DNA from: Phycisphaeraceae bacterium
GTDB taxonomy: Bacteria; Planctomycetota; Phycisphaerae; Phycisphaerales; Phycisphaeraceae
Length of the DNA: 64,000 nucleotides
NCBI GenBank assembly: GCA_020849625.1
Contig: JADLFV010000129.1
Location: forward strand, 1 to 64,000
Reading direction: 5' to 3'
The notes under the pieces were generated by a model. The model had not been told where the DNA came from. It ran no database searches and saw nothing but the letters and a program-made list of their open reading frames with translations. Numbering within the stretch: position 1 is the stretch's first letter; every line of letters begins with the position of its first letter. This document shows positions 27,428 through 36,588 of the stretch, piece by piece. A program made the position numbers and the translations under genes.

Positions 27428-29299
27428 ATGAGAATTAGACACTCTTATTGCCTGGTAGCGTGCATCCTTGCCATGAATACACCTCCTACAAACGCGGCGC
27501 AAGTTGGCATACAGTATGTTCGTGGAAAATATACATACCCAGAAACAGCATTGTCTGATTTTCAACGGTTCCACGAGGACCGGATTAACACAGTGATGAT
27601 TAGCATGCCATGGAGTCATTGGGAAAATCAACCTGGAACTATTGATCCAGTATTTCTCGGAAATATGGCTCCCGTATTCCTATATGCTGAACAGAACAGC
27701 ATGTCTGTAGTCATTGCGAGCCATATAAATGTTAATGATGGGACCGATGGCAATTGGCAGATCCCTACTTGGATTCAGAACATGGACGAATACATAGCGC
27801 CATCATCCTACCTTACAGTCCCAGAGGTGAGAACGGAGCATGTAGCATATATCAATCGATTGATTGATGCGACGAAGAATTATCCAGCTGTTGTCGGCTA
27901 CGTAATTTCGAAAGAGGCTGTGTCGTCGACTCAATGGTACGTAACAAATCCTACAGGTCGGGCCATATTTGATGCTCGTTGGGTGGGCTTAATTGATAAT
28001 GTGCAGCGAGTACGACAGCACATGGATGTTACCGACGTTACCCAATATCTTGCTATAGGGGGGAACGACCAGGATCCAAATTACGCCGCATATACATGGG
28101 CGAATAACGGTACTGTGAACCTGGCCGAATTCTGGACCGAAACATGTGATGTTATTGGTAACCAGGGTGCCGCAGGGCTGCAACGAGCTGGCCAGTGGTA
28201 CCCGGACACCCCAAAAGTTCGTACAGAGGGACGGCTCTATGGGGCTGGCATGTATGACTATGATTTAGCATATGATTACGAGGGGCTGCAAAATGCTGCC
28301 GTGTCAAACATGTTGGCTTTTTACCCATGGCATGTGGGGGAATTTAGTAATCCCTGGAATCTGACGCTACAGATTCTTGACGACCGCAACGATGCAAGAG
28401 GAACACCATACTACTGGGCATTGCGTGATCTGGCCTCAGGCGTTGATAGTTTTGAGACCATAGATCAAGCAGACTTGCCAGCAACGGACTGGACCTCACA
28501 GTTGGCATTTGACCCCACAACGGCTTCACCGGGTATTTCGAGCCGCTGGATGGGCACAGGCGACATTGTAGGCCAAAAGGACCGCCTGCCCGTGCAAGCG
28601 CCACAGTCAACCATCGCGGCCACAATCACGCTGGACATTGGGGAATATGTCAAGCGAAGTGTGGTAGCCGCTCACTGGGTGGATTCCGGGGTCACGGCGG
28701 GCGATGCCTTCACGTTTCTGGCCCGCACGGATGGGGATTACGATGTGATATTGGTGGCTGAGATGACCGGACATTCGCCTGTCGGGTCAATGATCCACGT
28801 GAGTGGTACTGAATGGAGACGTTACGAGGTCTCGTTTTCAGAGTTAGAGTTGACGGAAACAGAAATCTCACAGATCACTACCGTTGGTCTTTACAACTTT
28901 TCCTCTGAGGCAATGAACTTTGACATTGATGAGTTTCTGATCCGTCAAGCCTCCTTAGTCATGGGTGATGCCAATGGCGACGGGATGGTGAATCTGGCCG
29001 ACCTACAGATTCTCGGTGACCACTGGCAGTTGACAACAGCTAGCTGGACGGAGGGAGATTTCACCGGGGATGGCAACGTTAACCTGGCGGACCTCCAGAT
29101 CATTGGTGACAATTGGGGCTACGGTACAAATGTTGACATGAAACTGGAGGATGGGCTGGCGGCAACTGGGATGACTATCCCTGAGCCAGAATCAATTGTT
29201 TTAATGTTGAGCGCGCTGATCACTTTTGCATGTCGCCGACATGTCTGCAACATATTAACGGATGCTTATGTCGTATTTTATGACGGATCGAAGACATGA
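27428..29299 (+). CDS. Secreted cellulase-like TIM-barrel protein with dockerin repeats and PEP-CTERM-like tail
   Basis: The 623-residue protein has a signal peptide (about 1-23). A TIM barrel of the GH5/GH42-like kind follows (about 25-345; INTVMISMPWSHWENQPGTID near 53-73, GYVISKEA as possible acid/base site). A beta-sandwich resembling a carbohydrate-binding module comes next (about 375-505). Two dockerin-like EF-hand repeats (GDANGDGMVNLADLQILGDHW and a second copy) are at about 515-570, then IPEPES and a hydrophobic stretch. The last 20 residues after the RR are longer than in typical PEP-CTERM tails. The GH family is not certain. It precedes the symporter gene on the same strand. Confidence 0.72.
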   Translation: MRIRHSYCLVACILAMNTPPTNAAQVGIQYVRGKYTYPETALSDFQRFHEDRINTVMISMPWSHWENQPGTIDPVFLGNMAPVFLYAEQNSMSVVIASHINVNDGTDGNWQIPTWIQNMDEYIAPSSYLTVPEVRTEHVAYINRLIDATKNYPAVVGYVISKEAVSSTQWYVTNPTGRAIFDARWVGLIDNVQRVRQHMDVTDVTQYLAIGGNDQDPNYAAYTWANNGTVNLAEFWTETCDVIGNQGAAGLQRAGQWYPDTPKVRTEGRLYGAGMYDYDLAYDYEGLQNAAVSNMLAFYPWHVGEFSNPWNLTLQILDDRNDARGTPYYWALRDLASGVDSFETIDQADLPATDWTSQLAFDPTTASPGISSRWMGTGDIVGQKDRLPVQAPQSTIAATITLDIGEYVKRSVVAAHWVDSGVTAGDAFTFLARTDGDYDVILVAEMTGHSPVGSMIHVSGTEWRRYEVSFSELELTETEISQITTVGLYNFSSEAMNFDIDEFLIRQASLVMGDANGDGMVNLADLQILGDHWQLTTASWTEGDFTGDGNVNLADLQIIGDNWGYGTNVDMKLEDGLAATGMTIPEPESIVLMLSALITFACRRHVCNILTDAYVVFYDGSKT

Positions 29300-29366
29300 G
29301 AACTGTCATAAGGGGGGTACATAGCTGTCTTTGAGAACGTTAGTGTATGTGTGACACCGGAGACAT

Positions 29367-29383
29367 ATACAAAATAAATGTAT
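29367..29383. promoter_or_regulatory. Palindrome ATACA-n7-TGTAT upstream of the symporter gene
   Basis: A 17-base inverted repeat, ATACA (29367-29371) and TGTAT (29379-29383), lies 39 bases before the symporter start. It uses the same TGTAT/ATACA words as the candidate operators at 1592 and 1388, so the transporter may belong to the same regulon. Confidence 0.35.
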
Positions 29384-29421
29384 TTGAATTGTAATGCAAT
29401 TGGTCTAGGTGTAGGACATCA

Positions 29422-31194
29422 ATGGCAGATACTACAGTTTACATCGTTATTGCAATTTACATGCTACTGATGGTGATGGTTGGGTTGATCATGCGTCGAC
29501 TCAACAGTAACATCAGCGACTATTTTCGCAGTGCCTGCAAGGGTACGTGGTGGCTGGTGGGGGCCAGCACATTTATGTCTGCGTTCAGTGCCCTCACCTT
29601 TTCAGCTGCCGCTGGGGTAGCGTTTGAGAGTGGGTGGTCGATCAGCATTGTATATATAAGTGCATCTATTGGCTTTATCATTAATGCAATCTGGCTGGCA
29701 CCAAAGTTTCGTCAAATGCGGGCTATTACAGGGGCACATGTCATCGAAGACCGGTTTGGAAGACTGACCCAGCAGTTCTATGCCTGGACTGGTGTTTTCC
29801 TGGGAGTTATGTATGCCGCCCTTTTTTTGTACGGTCTCAGTATCTTTATCTCTACGGTGTTCGGTTTGCCCATCACCATGGTCGTGGTTGTAATTGGTCT
29901 GGTGGTTCTACTCTACTCAGTGACCGGAGGAAGCTGGGCAGTTATGAGCACCGACTTCTTGCAAGCACTGATTCTCATACCAATTACTTTATTAATGGCA
30001 TATCTCGCGCTAAAAGCTGTAGGTGGGTGGAATGCGTTTCTGGACCGCACTACCGAACCGGGATTAGCCGAAGATTTCGCTATGTTTTGTAGTCCGGACC
30101 GTTTTGGTGGCCGATACACTCTGTTGTGGTCAGCCGCCATGTTGATCGAGAGACTCATTGGATACAACACCCTTCATTCATCGGCACGATATTTTGCTGT
30201 TAAAGATGGCTGGGAAGCTCGCAAGGCGGCATGGCTAGGCGCTGCATTAATGGCCGGTGGCGCTGTCATATGGCTGATACCACCAATGGTTGGCCGTATG
30301 CTATATGAAAACCAGATCCTGGCAATGCCCCTTGCCAAACCAGCTGAATCGGCCTACGCGGTGGTCTGTATGCAGCTGCTACCCAAATCACTGATCGGAA
30401 TCATGGTTGTGGCAATCATGGCTTCCACAATGAGTTCCATGGACACCGGCTTGAATCGTAATGCCGCCCTTTTCACTCGCGACATCTATCCGATGATATG
30501 CAAATGGATGGGTACGAAACCGGCTGAGGGCCAAGCGTTATTGCGGCGAGGCCAAGCTTTCTCACTCGTCTTAGGACTGATTATCATATTTATAAGCTTG
30601 TACTGCGTCAGCCAAGAGGGCCTGGGTGTATTTGAACAAACGCAAACTGTCAGTGCCGCTATAGGTGCGCCGATGGCGATCCCCATGTTGTTTGCCGTGT
30701 TCATCAGACGCGCACCGTGGTGGTCCGCTATCTTCTCATTTGCGTGCGCATTAGTGCCTTCTAGTATCGGGGTAATGCTTGGCTGGTCATATACTAGGAT
30801 GGTATTTTGGAACGTAAGCATTGGGACAGCCGGATTCCTTGTTACCATGCCGTTCTGGCGTTACGCTTCGACAGCCTACCGTGCCAAGGTTGAAGCATTT
30901 TTCGAGCAAATGTATCGCCCGGTGGATTTTCTCCGCGAAGTAGGCGTAGGCAATGATCCGCAACAATTGGCTGTTATGGGTCGATTTGCGTTGGGGATCG
31001 GCGTTTTGATTGCGCTCTTGGCGTTGATTTCCCAGAATGGACATGACCGTCTCTGCGTGCTTTTTGTAGCTTGCTTTGGTGTCTGTGTAGGCTCACTACT
31101 CATTTATGCTGGGAGACGAATGTCACACGCAATAGATGCTGTAACACACCCCGATACTTTTGGTGATCTGCAGGAGGGGATTAAGGTTAATTGA
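29422..31194 (+). CDS. Sodium:solute symporter (SSS family)
   Basis: The 590-residue inner-membrane transporter has about 14 hydrophobic segments. The family landmarks are STFMSAFSALTFSAAAGVAFESGW (about 50-73), the substrate/sodium region near YSVTGGSWAVMSTDF and ASTMSSMDTGLNRNAALFTRDIY (about 335-357). SSS members such as SglT and NanT relatives carry sugars, sialic acid or other solutes with sodium. Placed after the dockerin glycosidase-like gene, it is the only sugar importer in the window and the likely entry route for released sugars. The position in the island, not the sequence, points to a sugar. Confidence 0.88.
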   Translation: MADTTVYIVIAIYMLLMVMVGLIMRRLNSNISDYFRSACKGTWWLVGASTFMSAFSALTFSAAAGVAFESGWSISIVYISASIGFIINAIWLAPKFRQMRAITGAHVIEDRFGRLTQQFYAWTGVFLGVMYAALFLYGLSIFISTVFGLPITMVVVVIGLVVLLYSVTGGSWAVMSTDFLQALILIPITLLMAYLALKAVGGWNAFLDRTTEPGLAEDFAMFCSPDRFGGRYTLLWSAAMLIERLIGYNTLHSSARYFAVKDGWEARKAAWLGAALMAGGAVIWLIPPMVGRMLYENQILAMPLAKPAESAYAVVCMQLLPKSLIGIMVVAIMASTMSSMDTGLNRNAALFTRDIYPMICKWMGTKPAEGQALLRRGQAFSLVLGLIIIFISLYCVSQEGLGVFEQTQTVSAAIGAPMAIPMLFAVFIRRAPWWSAIFSFACALVPSSIGVMLGWSYTRMVFWNVSIGTAGFLVTMPFWRYASTAYRAKVEAFFEQMYRPVDFLREVGVGNDPQQLAVMGRFALGIGVLIALLALISQNGHDRLCVLFVACFGVCVGSLLIYAGRRMSHAIDAVTHPDTFGDLQEGIKVN

Positions 31195-31341
31195 CGGCAA
31201 GACCAATGTCACAAAACAGGATTGTTTTAAGATGTTGGCGGTCCTAAAACTGTCCTAATCTGGGAGTCACAATACCGATCACATTGATCCGAAGCGACAC
31301 GAATCGTCGAGCGGTAAGCCCTGACCTGGCTATGATTTGAG

Positions 31342-31729
31342 TCAAAAACCGTCGATGCGAGGGTGTGGACGATATAGTAGTCGCTCAATCCCGCCCTGTC
31401 CGCTTTGTGAAAAAGGGAACGTGTTCTCGGTAATGCCGCCCGCCTCCGCGAAGTCGGAGGCGGGTGCAGGAATTAGAAGCGTAGATTCAACGTGTTGCCA
31501 CGGGCCACGGGGCGAGAAGACCACTTGACGGGCAACCAGTTTAGGGTTCGAACCGACTTTTTTGAAAAAGTCACGTTGTTCGGCTGCCGTGCCCTCGGCA
31601 GCCAATTTTTTTGCTTGTTTGCTGGCTTTCAGGAAGCGAGCCATGGGTTCTAACCGATTCGAGCCGTGACGCTCCAGATCGGTGATTTCCTCGTCGAGCG
31701 TTTGCCGCTTGGCGGTCAGACCAGCCGCG
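31342..31729 (-). pseudogene. C-terminal fragment of a second serine recombinase
   Basis: About 130 codons remain. A coiled coil reads AKRQTLDEEITDLERHGSNR, then FFKKVGSNPKLVARQVVFSPRGPW, the wording of the C terminus of large serine recombinases. An ATG at 31644 lets the last 100 codons stay open, but the catalytic domain is missing. The fragment runs directly into a 60-base piece of another gene at 31724-31783. It differs from the recombinase tail at 17228. Confidence 0.6.
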
Positions 31730-31783
31730 TTGCACGTTGACGATGATCAGAGGAAGTTCGGTCATCACCGCCAGGCCGATGGG
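31724..31783 (-). pseudogene. 20-codon scar of a 2-oxoacid:ferredoxin oxidoreductase alpha subunit
   Basis: The minus strand encodes PIGLAVMTELPLIIVNVQRG. The family has nearly this wording in the middle of KorA/PorA alpha subunits, where it leads into the GGPSTG motif. The match ends at both sides, on one side at the recombinase fragment. It looks like a recombination or insertion scar. Confidence 0.5.
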
Positions 31784-32074
31784 GCACACAAAAGGTTCCT
31801 GGCACCTTTTTTCAATTATGACCAAATTTGCCGTAAAAACAGCAATGTTCTCAAAAATAGTTCCTGGAACCTTTTTGTCTACTTTTGCCTCGACGCAGCG
31901 CCCCCCCGATGTGTTCACGCCCGGCGCAGCGACGGCCCCCGGTGTATTCACCGGGGGCTGAATTGACAGGTGGTGTCAGACCCGCCCTCTCCGCGATCTC
32001 CGCGAGACGTTGCTTGCATTGGATGGCGGGTATGGGTGATCTCACAGGCATCGCCGATCAAGGGTGGCGGCTCC
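31784..32074. repeat. Repeat-rich intergenic stretch with two direct palindromic motifs and a strong hairpin
   Basis: AAAGGTTCCTGGNACCTTTT-like sequences occur at 31791-31810 and 31857-31876, each nearly palindromic and in the same orientation. A perfect 10-base stem GCCCCCGGTG/CACCGGGGGC with a TATT loop lies at 31935-31958. No gene is supported. Such motifs resemble targets of REP-associated transposases, but none is encoded here. Confidence 0.5.
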
Positions 32075-32350
32075 TCAGTTGCCCGGGCCATCACGATCGG
32101 GTGAAGGAGCATCCAGCCAATCGCGTGCGATCTGGTGGGCGGCTTCGGCGTCGGATTCCAGGACGATCACGCTCATCATGGTGACGCCGTCCAGCGTGTT
32201 CCAGCCCATAAAGGCGCCCGAGGTCTGCTGGCCGGCCACGTGACAGGGGATGTCATGATCGCGCAGTTGTTGTGCGATCGCTTCGACTTCGAACAGGTCG
32301 TTGCTTTGATACACGACGACGGATTTATCGTTCTGCCGATCACGTGACAT
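32075..32350 (-). CDS. DUF2007-type small protein (putative signal-transducing protein)
   Basis: The 91-residue soluble protein matches the DUF2007 pattern: VVVYQSNDLFEVEAIAQQLRDHDIPCHVAG at about 11-40, then VIVLESDAEAAHQIARDWL. These single-domain alpha/beta proteins resemble PII-type folds and their function is unknown. GGAG precedes the ATG. It stands alone, flanked by repeats. Confidence 0.75.
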   Translation of the reverse strand: MSRDRQNDKSVVVYQSNDLFEVEAIAQQLRDHDIPCHVAGQQTSGAFMGWNTLDGVTMMSVIVLESDAEAAHQIARDWLDAPSPDRDGPGN

Positions 32351-32441
32351 GGGGTACTCCAGGCAGAAGGCGAGAGATCATGCACATGCAAGTTGCGAGT
32401 GCGACACGGCGCTCGAAGCGCGGCTTAGAGCAGAAACAGAA

Positions 32442-32525
32442 CTCACCGCAGAGGACGCAGAGAATAATCCAAACAAGCCTGGTTTCAAGTGTTTGGTCTC
32501 TGTGTCCTCTGTGTTCTTTTGTGGT
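32442..32525. repeat. Inverted tandem-repeat element, unit CGCAGAGGA/ACACAGAGG
   Basis: The left arm near 32446-32464 reads ACCGCAGAGGACGCAGAGA. The right arm near 32494-32519 is the approximate reverse complement (CTCTGTGTCCTCTGTGTTC). Each arm repeats a short unit twice. The element belongs to the class described in the findings. The open frames across it are artefacts. Confidence 0.7.
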
Positions 32526-32597
32526 GAAATCCGGTTCTTTCAGGGGCATTTATTCTATTCTCTCTCGTGAGCGTTACTGGTCAACTGTAAATGCCGG

Positions 32598-32828
32598 TCA
32601 GTCCGCATCGCCACGGAAGGCGTCGAAGTCTTCGCGCATGTCGCGGAGGGCTCGTTCGACAAGCCGGCGAAACTCGCGCTCGACGTCATCGGGATTCTTT
32701 TTGCTGCGAGGCAGGCTCATCCAGAGCATCTGCAGCGTCTGGCGAATGCTGGCGTCGGCTTGCCCCGGCCCCAACATGTCCCGCATGCGGTCTTCTTCGC
32801 CTTCTTCAAATGAACCGAATGCAGCCAT
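32598..32828 (-). CDS. Small charged protein of unknown function (76 residues)
   Basis: It starts MAAFGSFEEGEEDRMRDMLG and has an arginine- and acid-rich helical C-terminal half (about 40-72). GGAGG lies five bases before the ATG, which supports translation. No domain was recognised. It precedes no other gene closely on its strand. Confidence 0.55.
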   Translation of the reverse strand: MAAFGSFEEGEEDRMRDMLGPGQADASIRQTLQMLWMSLPRSKKNPDDVEREFRRLVERALRDMREDFDAFRGDAD

Positions 32829-32908
32829 CGGAACCTCCGCAGACTAATGAATACGCTCAGTTGACGGGTACCTGCTGAGGAACGCCCTCGTTGACACCGG
32901 CGGCTTGG

Positions 32909-33349
32909 TTATGCGTACGCGACCCAACACGACAGACAGATGATCGGCAGCAAGGTGACGCACAAGATCAAGGCCATGCCGACCAGGTGCGGATGTCGCT
33001 TGGGGATCAGCAGGACGCGGGGGACTGAAATATCGGGGGATGCTTTATGATACGCAGCCACGATTTCTCCAAGGATCAGCCACACGATCAAAAGTGTGGC
33101 CAGGTCACCGAGCATTCCGGTTGCCGCTCCTATGCTTTGGAAAAACGATGCGGAGCTAATTCCACGGCTGGCCATACCGTCGACCGCAGCAGCGAGAAGG
33201 TGAGCTGTCGGCAGTCCAAGGATATAAGGCAAAAGCAGGTAAGCCACGAGCCAGATCGCGCTGGGCAGATGGAATCGCTTGTAGGTCCAGATGCCGACGG
33301 CCACGAGTGCTAACAAGATGACGAGTTGCATCGCTTGGATGAGGAACAT
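32909..33349 (-). CDS. Small integral membrane protein (146 residues), unknown function
   Basis: The protein has about four hydrophobic segments (near 5-25, 31-58, 75-95, 118-142). The ATG at 33349 has GGAGG five bases upstream, preferred over longer in-frame starts. The gene lies 11 bases after the 98-residue membrane protein gene on the same strand, forming a two-gene unit. No family was recognised. Confidence 0.65.
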   Translation of the reverse strand: MFLIQAMQLVILLALVAVGIWTYKRFHLPSAIWLVAYLLLPYILGLPTAHLLAAAVDGMASRGISSASFFQSIGAATGMLGDLATLLIVWLILGEIVAAYHKASPDISVPRVLLIPKRHPHLVGMALILCVTLLPIICLSCWVAYA

Positions 33350-33360
33350 GGAGCCTCCAT

Positions 33361-33657
33361 TCATTGGCGTCGTCGGTTGCCGGTCAGCGGCAGCTGGTGG
33401 TCCGGTGCAAGCCGCCACCATAAGAAGCCCGTGATCACCAGTGCGGGCAACCAGGAATACGACATCACACCGATGACTGCCAACGGCAATGCGATGAGGA
33501 GCGATGACCATTCAGATGTCGGGTTGAAAACAGCTTCGCCTCGCAGAACAGTCATCAGAAACAGGTTGAGAATGGCAAGGATTGAGCCAAGGACCCAGAC
33601 GATAAGCGCAAGTTTTAAAAATCGTGGCCACGACGGTTTAGGCTCAGCGTTACTCAT
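33361..33657 (-). CDS. Small membrane protein (98 residues), unknown function
   Basis: Two to three hydrophobic segments (about 15-38, 52-70, 70-82) lie between a charged N terminus and a basic C terminus (GNRRRQ). It is the first gene of a pair with the membrane protein at 32909-33349. AGGTG precedes the ATG. No family was recognised. Confidence 0.6.
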   Translation of the reverse strand: MSNAEPKPSWPRFLKLALIVWVLGSILAILNLFLMTVLRGEAVFNPTSEWSSLLIALPLAVIGVMSYSWLPALVITGFLWWRLAPDHQLPLTGNRRRQ

Positions 33658-34025
33658 GGCACCTAACAGTTATTCGACAGAACCCGGTCTCTCTCTATCA
33701 TCGGAGCGATGCTCAGGGGCGTCAATAGGGATTTGATGGCGAATCGCAGAAATGGGCTTGAATGGCTGGCGAGCCGGGCTGTGTCAGCCCGGGACCGGCC
33801 CGACACGGGCCGGCTCGCTTCAAGACCGATTACATTTCAAACTGCCTCCTTATCGAAAATACCGGGGTGTTGAACAATAACAATTCGGATTTCAGCAGGC
33901 AGCGTGAAGCACTCAACCACTACGGTGCAGCACGCGGCTCGAGGCAGACCCTATTGGACCTCCTGTCGCCTTTAGTCTTAGAGACACGTTACAATGATCA
34001 TCGATATCAACTCTGAGTGAACATT
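33658..34025. other. Intergenic region with a GC-rich double hairpin
   Basis: Between divergent genes there is a cruciform-like repeat at 33769-33818. Its outer stem is GCGAGCCGG/CCGGCTCGC, and two inner stems are GGGCTG/CAGCCC and GGCCCG/CGGGCC. It resembles the palindromic pairs at 38060 and 49019. Nothing else is supported here. Confidence 0.5.
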
Positions 34026-34580
34026 ATGCGCAAATGGCTTTGGCGCATCGCGTGGGGCATGTCGCTGCTTAACTTTATCGTGTTAACGCTGTTCTGGCTA
34101 CGATCCGCGCATCGTGTTGACGAGTTCTATATTGAAAGGGAAGGTGGGGCCAGGTTAACACTGTGCAGTGAGGGTGGCGCCGCGGTGGTGGAATGGATAG
34201 CTCCGCAAGGGCTGAAAACCGGCAACGGCTGGGGCATATCAACGGAGAAAACATCTGCTAGATCTAGGTGGAATATCTTTCATATCAATGATTCACATGA
34301 CATGATTTTCTACATTTATCATGGTTGTTATGGAATCTTTTGGGGGCCCGGGTATGACAACCCACCGGGATCGTTCGTGCTCATCGTTGCTGATATTTAT
34401 TTGATGGCGCTTGCTGCTACACCCATCGTTATCCAGCTGATCCGTTGGTTGCGCAGGCGGCGCACGCGCCAGAACATGTGTGCATCATGTGGTTATGACC
34501 TGCGCGCTTCCACTGGCTCGTGCCCGGAGTGTGGAGATGTAATCCCAGTGCGTGATGCTCTCCAAGATCAAGCGGACTGA
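34026..34580 (+). CDS. Membrane protein with planctomycete-type C-terminal zinc ribbon
   Basis: The 184-residue protein has an N-terminal membrane helix (about 5-25), an extracytoplasmic region of about 90 residues, a second helix (about 120-140), an arginine-rich turn, and a zinc ribbon CASCGYDLRAS...CPECG near the C terminus. This CxxCGYDLR ribbon is widespread in planctomycetes on small membrane proteins of unknown role. A GTG nine bases upstream (34017) could also start translation. Confidence 0.7.
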   Translation: MRKWLWRIAWGMSLLNFIVLTLFWLRSAHRVDEFYIEREGGARLTLCSEGGAAVVEWIAPQGLKTGNGWGISTEKTSARSRWNIFHINDSHDMIFYIYHGCYGIFWGPGYDNPPGSFVLIVADIYLMALAATPIVIQLIRWLRRRRTRQNMCASCGYDLRASTGSCPECGDVIPVRDALQDQAD

Positions 34581-34640
34581 TCGATGTGGTCTGCGTTGTG
34601 ATTATTGAGTGGACTATTTCCCCTCGCGCGCTTCGCCTGC

Positions 34641-35501
34641 TCAAGGTGCGGGGGTTTCGGCGGCCGGGTGCATGTGGTAGGGGTGGTTGTCTTTGAGGTA
34701 TTGGCCGGTGCGGACCATGTTGAGCCACTGGGTGGCGGCGGTGGTGAGCCATTGTGCGCCGTCGGTGATGGGTTCGGCGAAGCTGGGGTGGTGGTCGGTG
34801 AGGCCGAGCAGGTCCTGGAGGATGAGCACGTGGCCGTGGCAGGCGGGGCCGGCACCGCAGCCGATCAGGGGGATGTGGACGCGCTCGATGATGCGCTGGG
34901 CGGTTTCAGCGGTGGACTGTTCCAACAGCAGCATGGCGCAGCCGGCATCTTCCAGTTGCAGTGCAAGCTCAACTAACTGATCAACACTTGCGGGGGTGCG
35001 GCCGGCGACGACGGGGACGCCGACCTGTTGCGTGCGTTGCGGGCGCCAGCCGATGTGAGCGCAGGTGGGGATACCTGCGCGAGTGAGTTTGCGCATCAGG
35101 TCGATGAAGGGCGGGCCGACTTCGAGTTTGACGATGTCAGCATTGGCATCGGAGAGGAAGCGGCCGGCGTTGTGAATGGCTTCGGCGTCGTCGGCCTGGT
35201 AGCTCATGAAGGGCATGTCGCCCATGATGAAGCAATCGGGCGCGCCGCGGCGGACGGCAGCGGTGAGCATGAGCATCTGGGAGAGACTGACCTGCGTGGT
35301 GTTCTCGTAGCCGAAGATCATCTGCGCGGCTGAATCGCCGACGAGCAGGGCGGGGATGCCAGCCCGTGCCAGCCAGCGTGCGGTGGTGGCGTCGTAGCAG
35401 GTGAGCATGGCGATCTTTTCGCCGCTGCGGGCCATGCGTCGGATGGTGGAGAGGGTGATGCGTTTGGGCGTGGTGGGGTTTGTATCGATGGGCGGGTTCA
35501 T
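34641..35501 (-). CDS. panB: 3-methyl-2-oxobutanoate hydroxymethyltransferase
   Basis: The 286-residue enzyme transfers a hydroxymethyl group from 5,10-methylenetetrahydrofolate to 2-oxoisovalerate, the first step of pantothenate synthesis in the cytoplasm. Family motifs are present: MLTCYDATTARW (32-43), LLVGDSAAQMIFGY with the metal-binding Asp, MGDMPFMSY, KLEVG, HIGWRPQ, and IPLIGCGAGPACHGHVL near 210. Length is normal for PanB. A TATAAT box (35513-35518) lies only 11 bases upstream of the ATG, so the transcript may be nearly leaderless. No other pantothenate gene is adjacent. Confidence 0.93.
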   Translation of the reverse strand: MNPPIDTNPTTPKRITLSTIRRMARSGEKIAMLTCYDATTARWLARAGIPALLVGDSAAQMIFGYENTTQVSLSQMLMLTAAVRRGAPDCFIMGDMPFMSYQADDAEAIHNAGRFLSDANADIVKLEVGPPFIDLMRKLTRAGIPTCAHIGWRPQRTQQVGVPVVAGRTPASVDQLVELALQLEDAGCAMLLLEQSTAETAQRIIERVHIPLIGCGAGPACHGHVLILQDLLGLTDHHPSFAEPITDGAQWLTTAATQWLNMVRTGQYLKDNHPYHMHPAAETPAP

Positions 35502-35741
35502 GGCGATGGGGCATTATAGGAGTTCAGCGTAGCGAAGCCGGGGCGTTACGTAGAGGAGGCTGGGGCAGGAAGCTTAGGTTGTCCGGTCCAATAATCTGTT
35601 GCAAATGGGTCTTGCAAGGCATCCGGCAGTTGGATAGAATGTTTCCAATTCACTGGGCTTGCTTTTCGGCAGGCATCAGGCAGTATTGGTGGGACCAATA
35701 CCAGAACGAGGGTTGAGAAGTTCATCTCAAGGAAGGAAGCC

Positions 35742-36374
35742 ATGAAACGCAAAGGGTTTTTACTGCACGGTGTCGTTGTGTCTCTGCTTTGGGCGGTGAG
35801 CGCCACGGCGGGGACGGTGACCCAGATCAACATTCAAAGCGGCCCGGGCACGGAAAGCCTGGGGTCATACTCAGGCATCATCAAGTATGACACGAACAAC
35901 GGCGCCACCGGTCTGCTGGACATCTCGCTGACCAATCTCAGCCCGGCGGGCAACGGCGGGTTCATCACCGGCCTGGTGTTCAACATCGTCGGCGGATCCA
36001 ACGCCACCTATCAGCCGATCGGCGGCGACACATTCTTCAACCTGACCAATCCCTCCGCTTCGCCCTATGGTACGTTCGAGGAAGGCGCCGCCATCGGCGG
36101 CAGCTTCCTGGGCGGCGGCAGCCCCAACAGCGGCATTGCGGTGGGCAACTCGCGCACGTTCCGCTTCAACGTGACCGGCAACGTGAACGGCCTGAGCGCC
36201 ACGGACTTCTTCTCGCAGCCATCGTCCAACGGCGTGCTGTTCGCGGTGCGCTTCAAGGGCTTCAAGGATGGCGGCTCGGACAAGGTGCCGGGCCAACTGA
36301 TCCCGACACCCGCGACCGCCTTGGCGGGTCTGTCTCTGATGGGCTTACTGGGCATGAAGCGCCGCCGCGACTGA
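35742..36374 (+). CDS. Secreted protein with PEP-CTERM-like sorting tail
   Basis: The 210-residue protein has a signal peptide (about 1-23), a serine/threonine/glycine-rich beta-type domain and a C-terminal sorting tail with PTPATALAG in place of PEP, a hydrophobic stretch and KRRRD. AAGGAAGG precedes the ATG. A strong terminator follows. The domain was not recognised; such proteins are often surface or extracellular matrix components. Confidence 0.75.
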   Translation: MKRKGFLLHGVVVSLLWAVSATAGTVTQINIQSGPGTESLGSYSGIIKYDTNNGATGLLDISLTNLSPAGNGGFITGLVFNIVGGSNATYQPIGGDTFFNLTNPSASPYGTFEEGAAIGGSFLGGGSPNSGIAVGNSRTFRFNVTGNVNGLSATDFFSQPSSNGVLFAVRFKGFKDGGSDKVPGQLIPTPATALAGLSLMGLLGMKRRRD

Positions 36375-36403
36375 AAACCAGCGGCTCAAACACCGATAAC
36401 GCA

Positions 36404-36437
36404 GCCGCCGCGTCTCCATAGGCGCGGCGGTTGTTTT
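36404..36437 (+). terminator. Rho-independent terminator
   Basis: CCGCCGCG (36405-36412) pairs with CGCGGCGG (36423-36430) around a ten-base loop, followed by TTGTTTT. It ends the PEP-CTERM-like gene. Confidence 0.7.
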
Positions 36438-36588
36438 ATGGCTGCCGGTAGCCCGGGGCCTGGTGCCAGCCTATGATTGAACAGCGATCATAGCTGCGAA
36501 TTTGTGTGGGGGGGCGGCTGCTTCGGTCGATATGCCAAAGTCAAGAAGTCAGGAGGGGTCATGCCTTCTCTGCCGAAAGGAGGCGGAC

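Noticed and set aside
31541..31565. GGTTCGAACC string resembling a tRNA T-loop
   Set aside because: No acceptor, D or anticodon stems can be placed around it, and it lies within the recombinase coding remnant.
32340..32549. Short minus-strand frame with KEHRGHRD- and LCVLCG-type peptides
   Set aside because: The peptide is simply the translation of the inverted CGCAGAGGA/ACACAGAGG repeat, a frequent false gene call.
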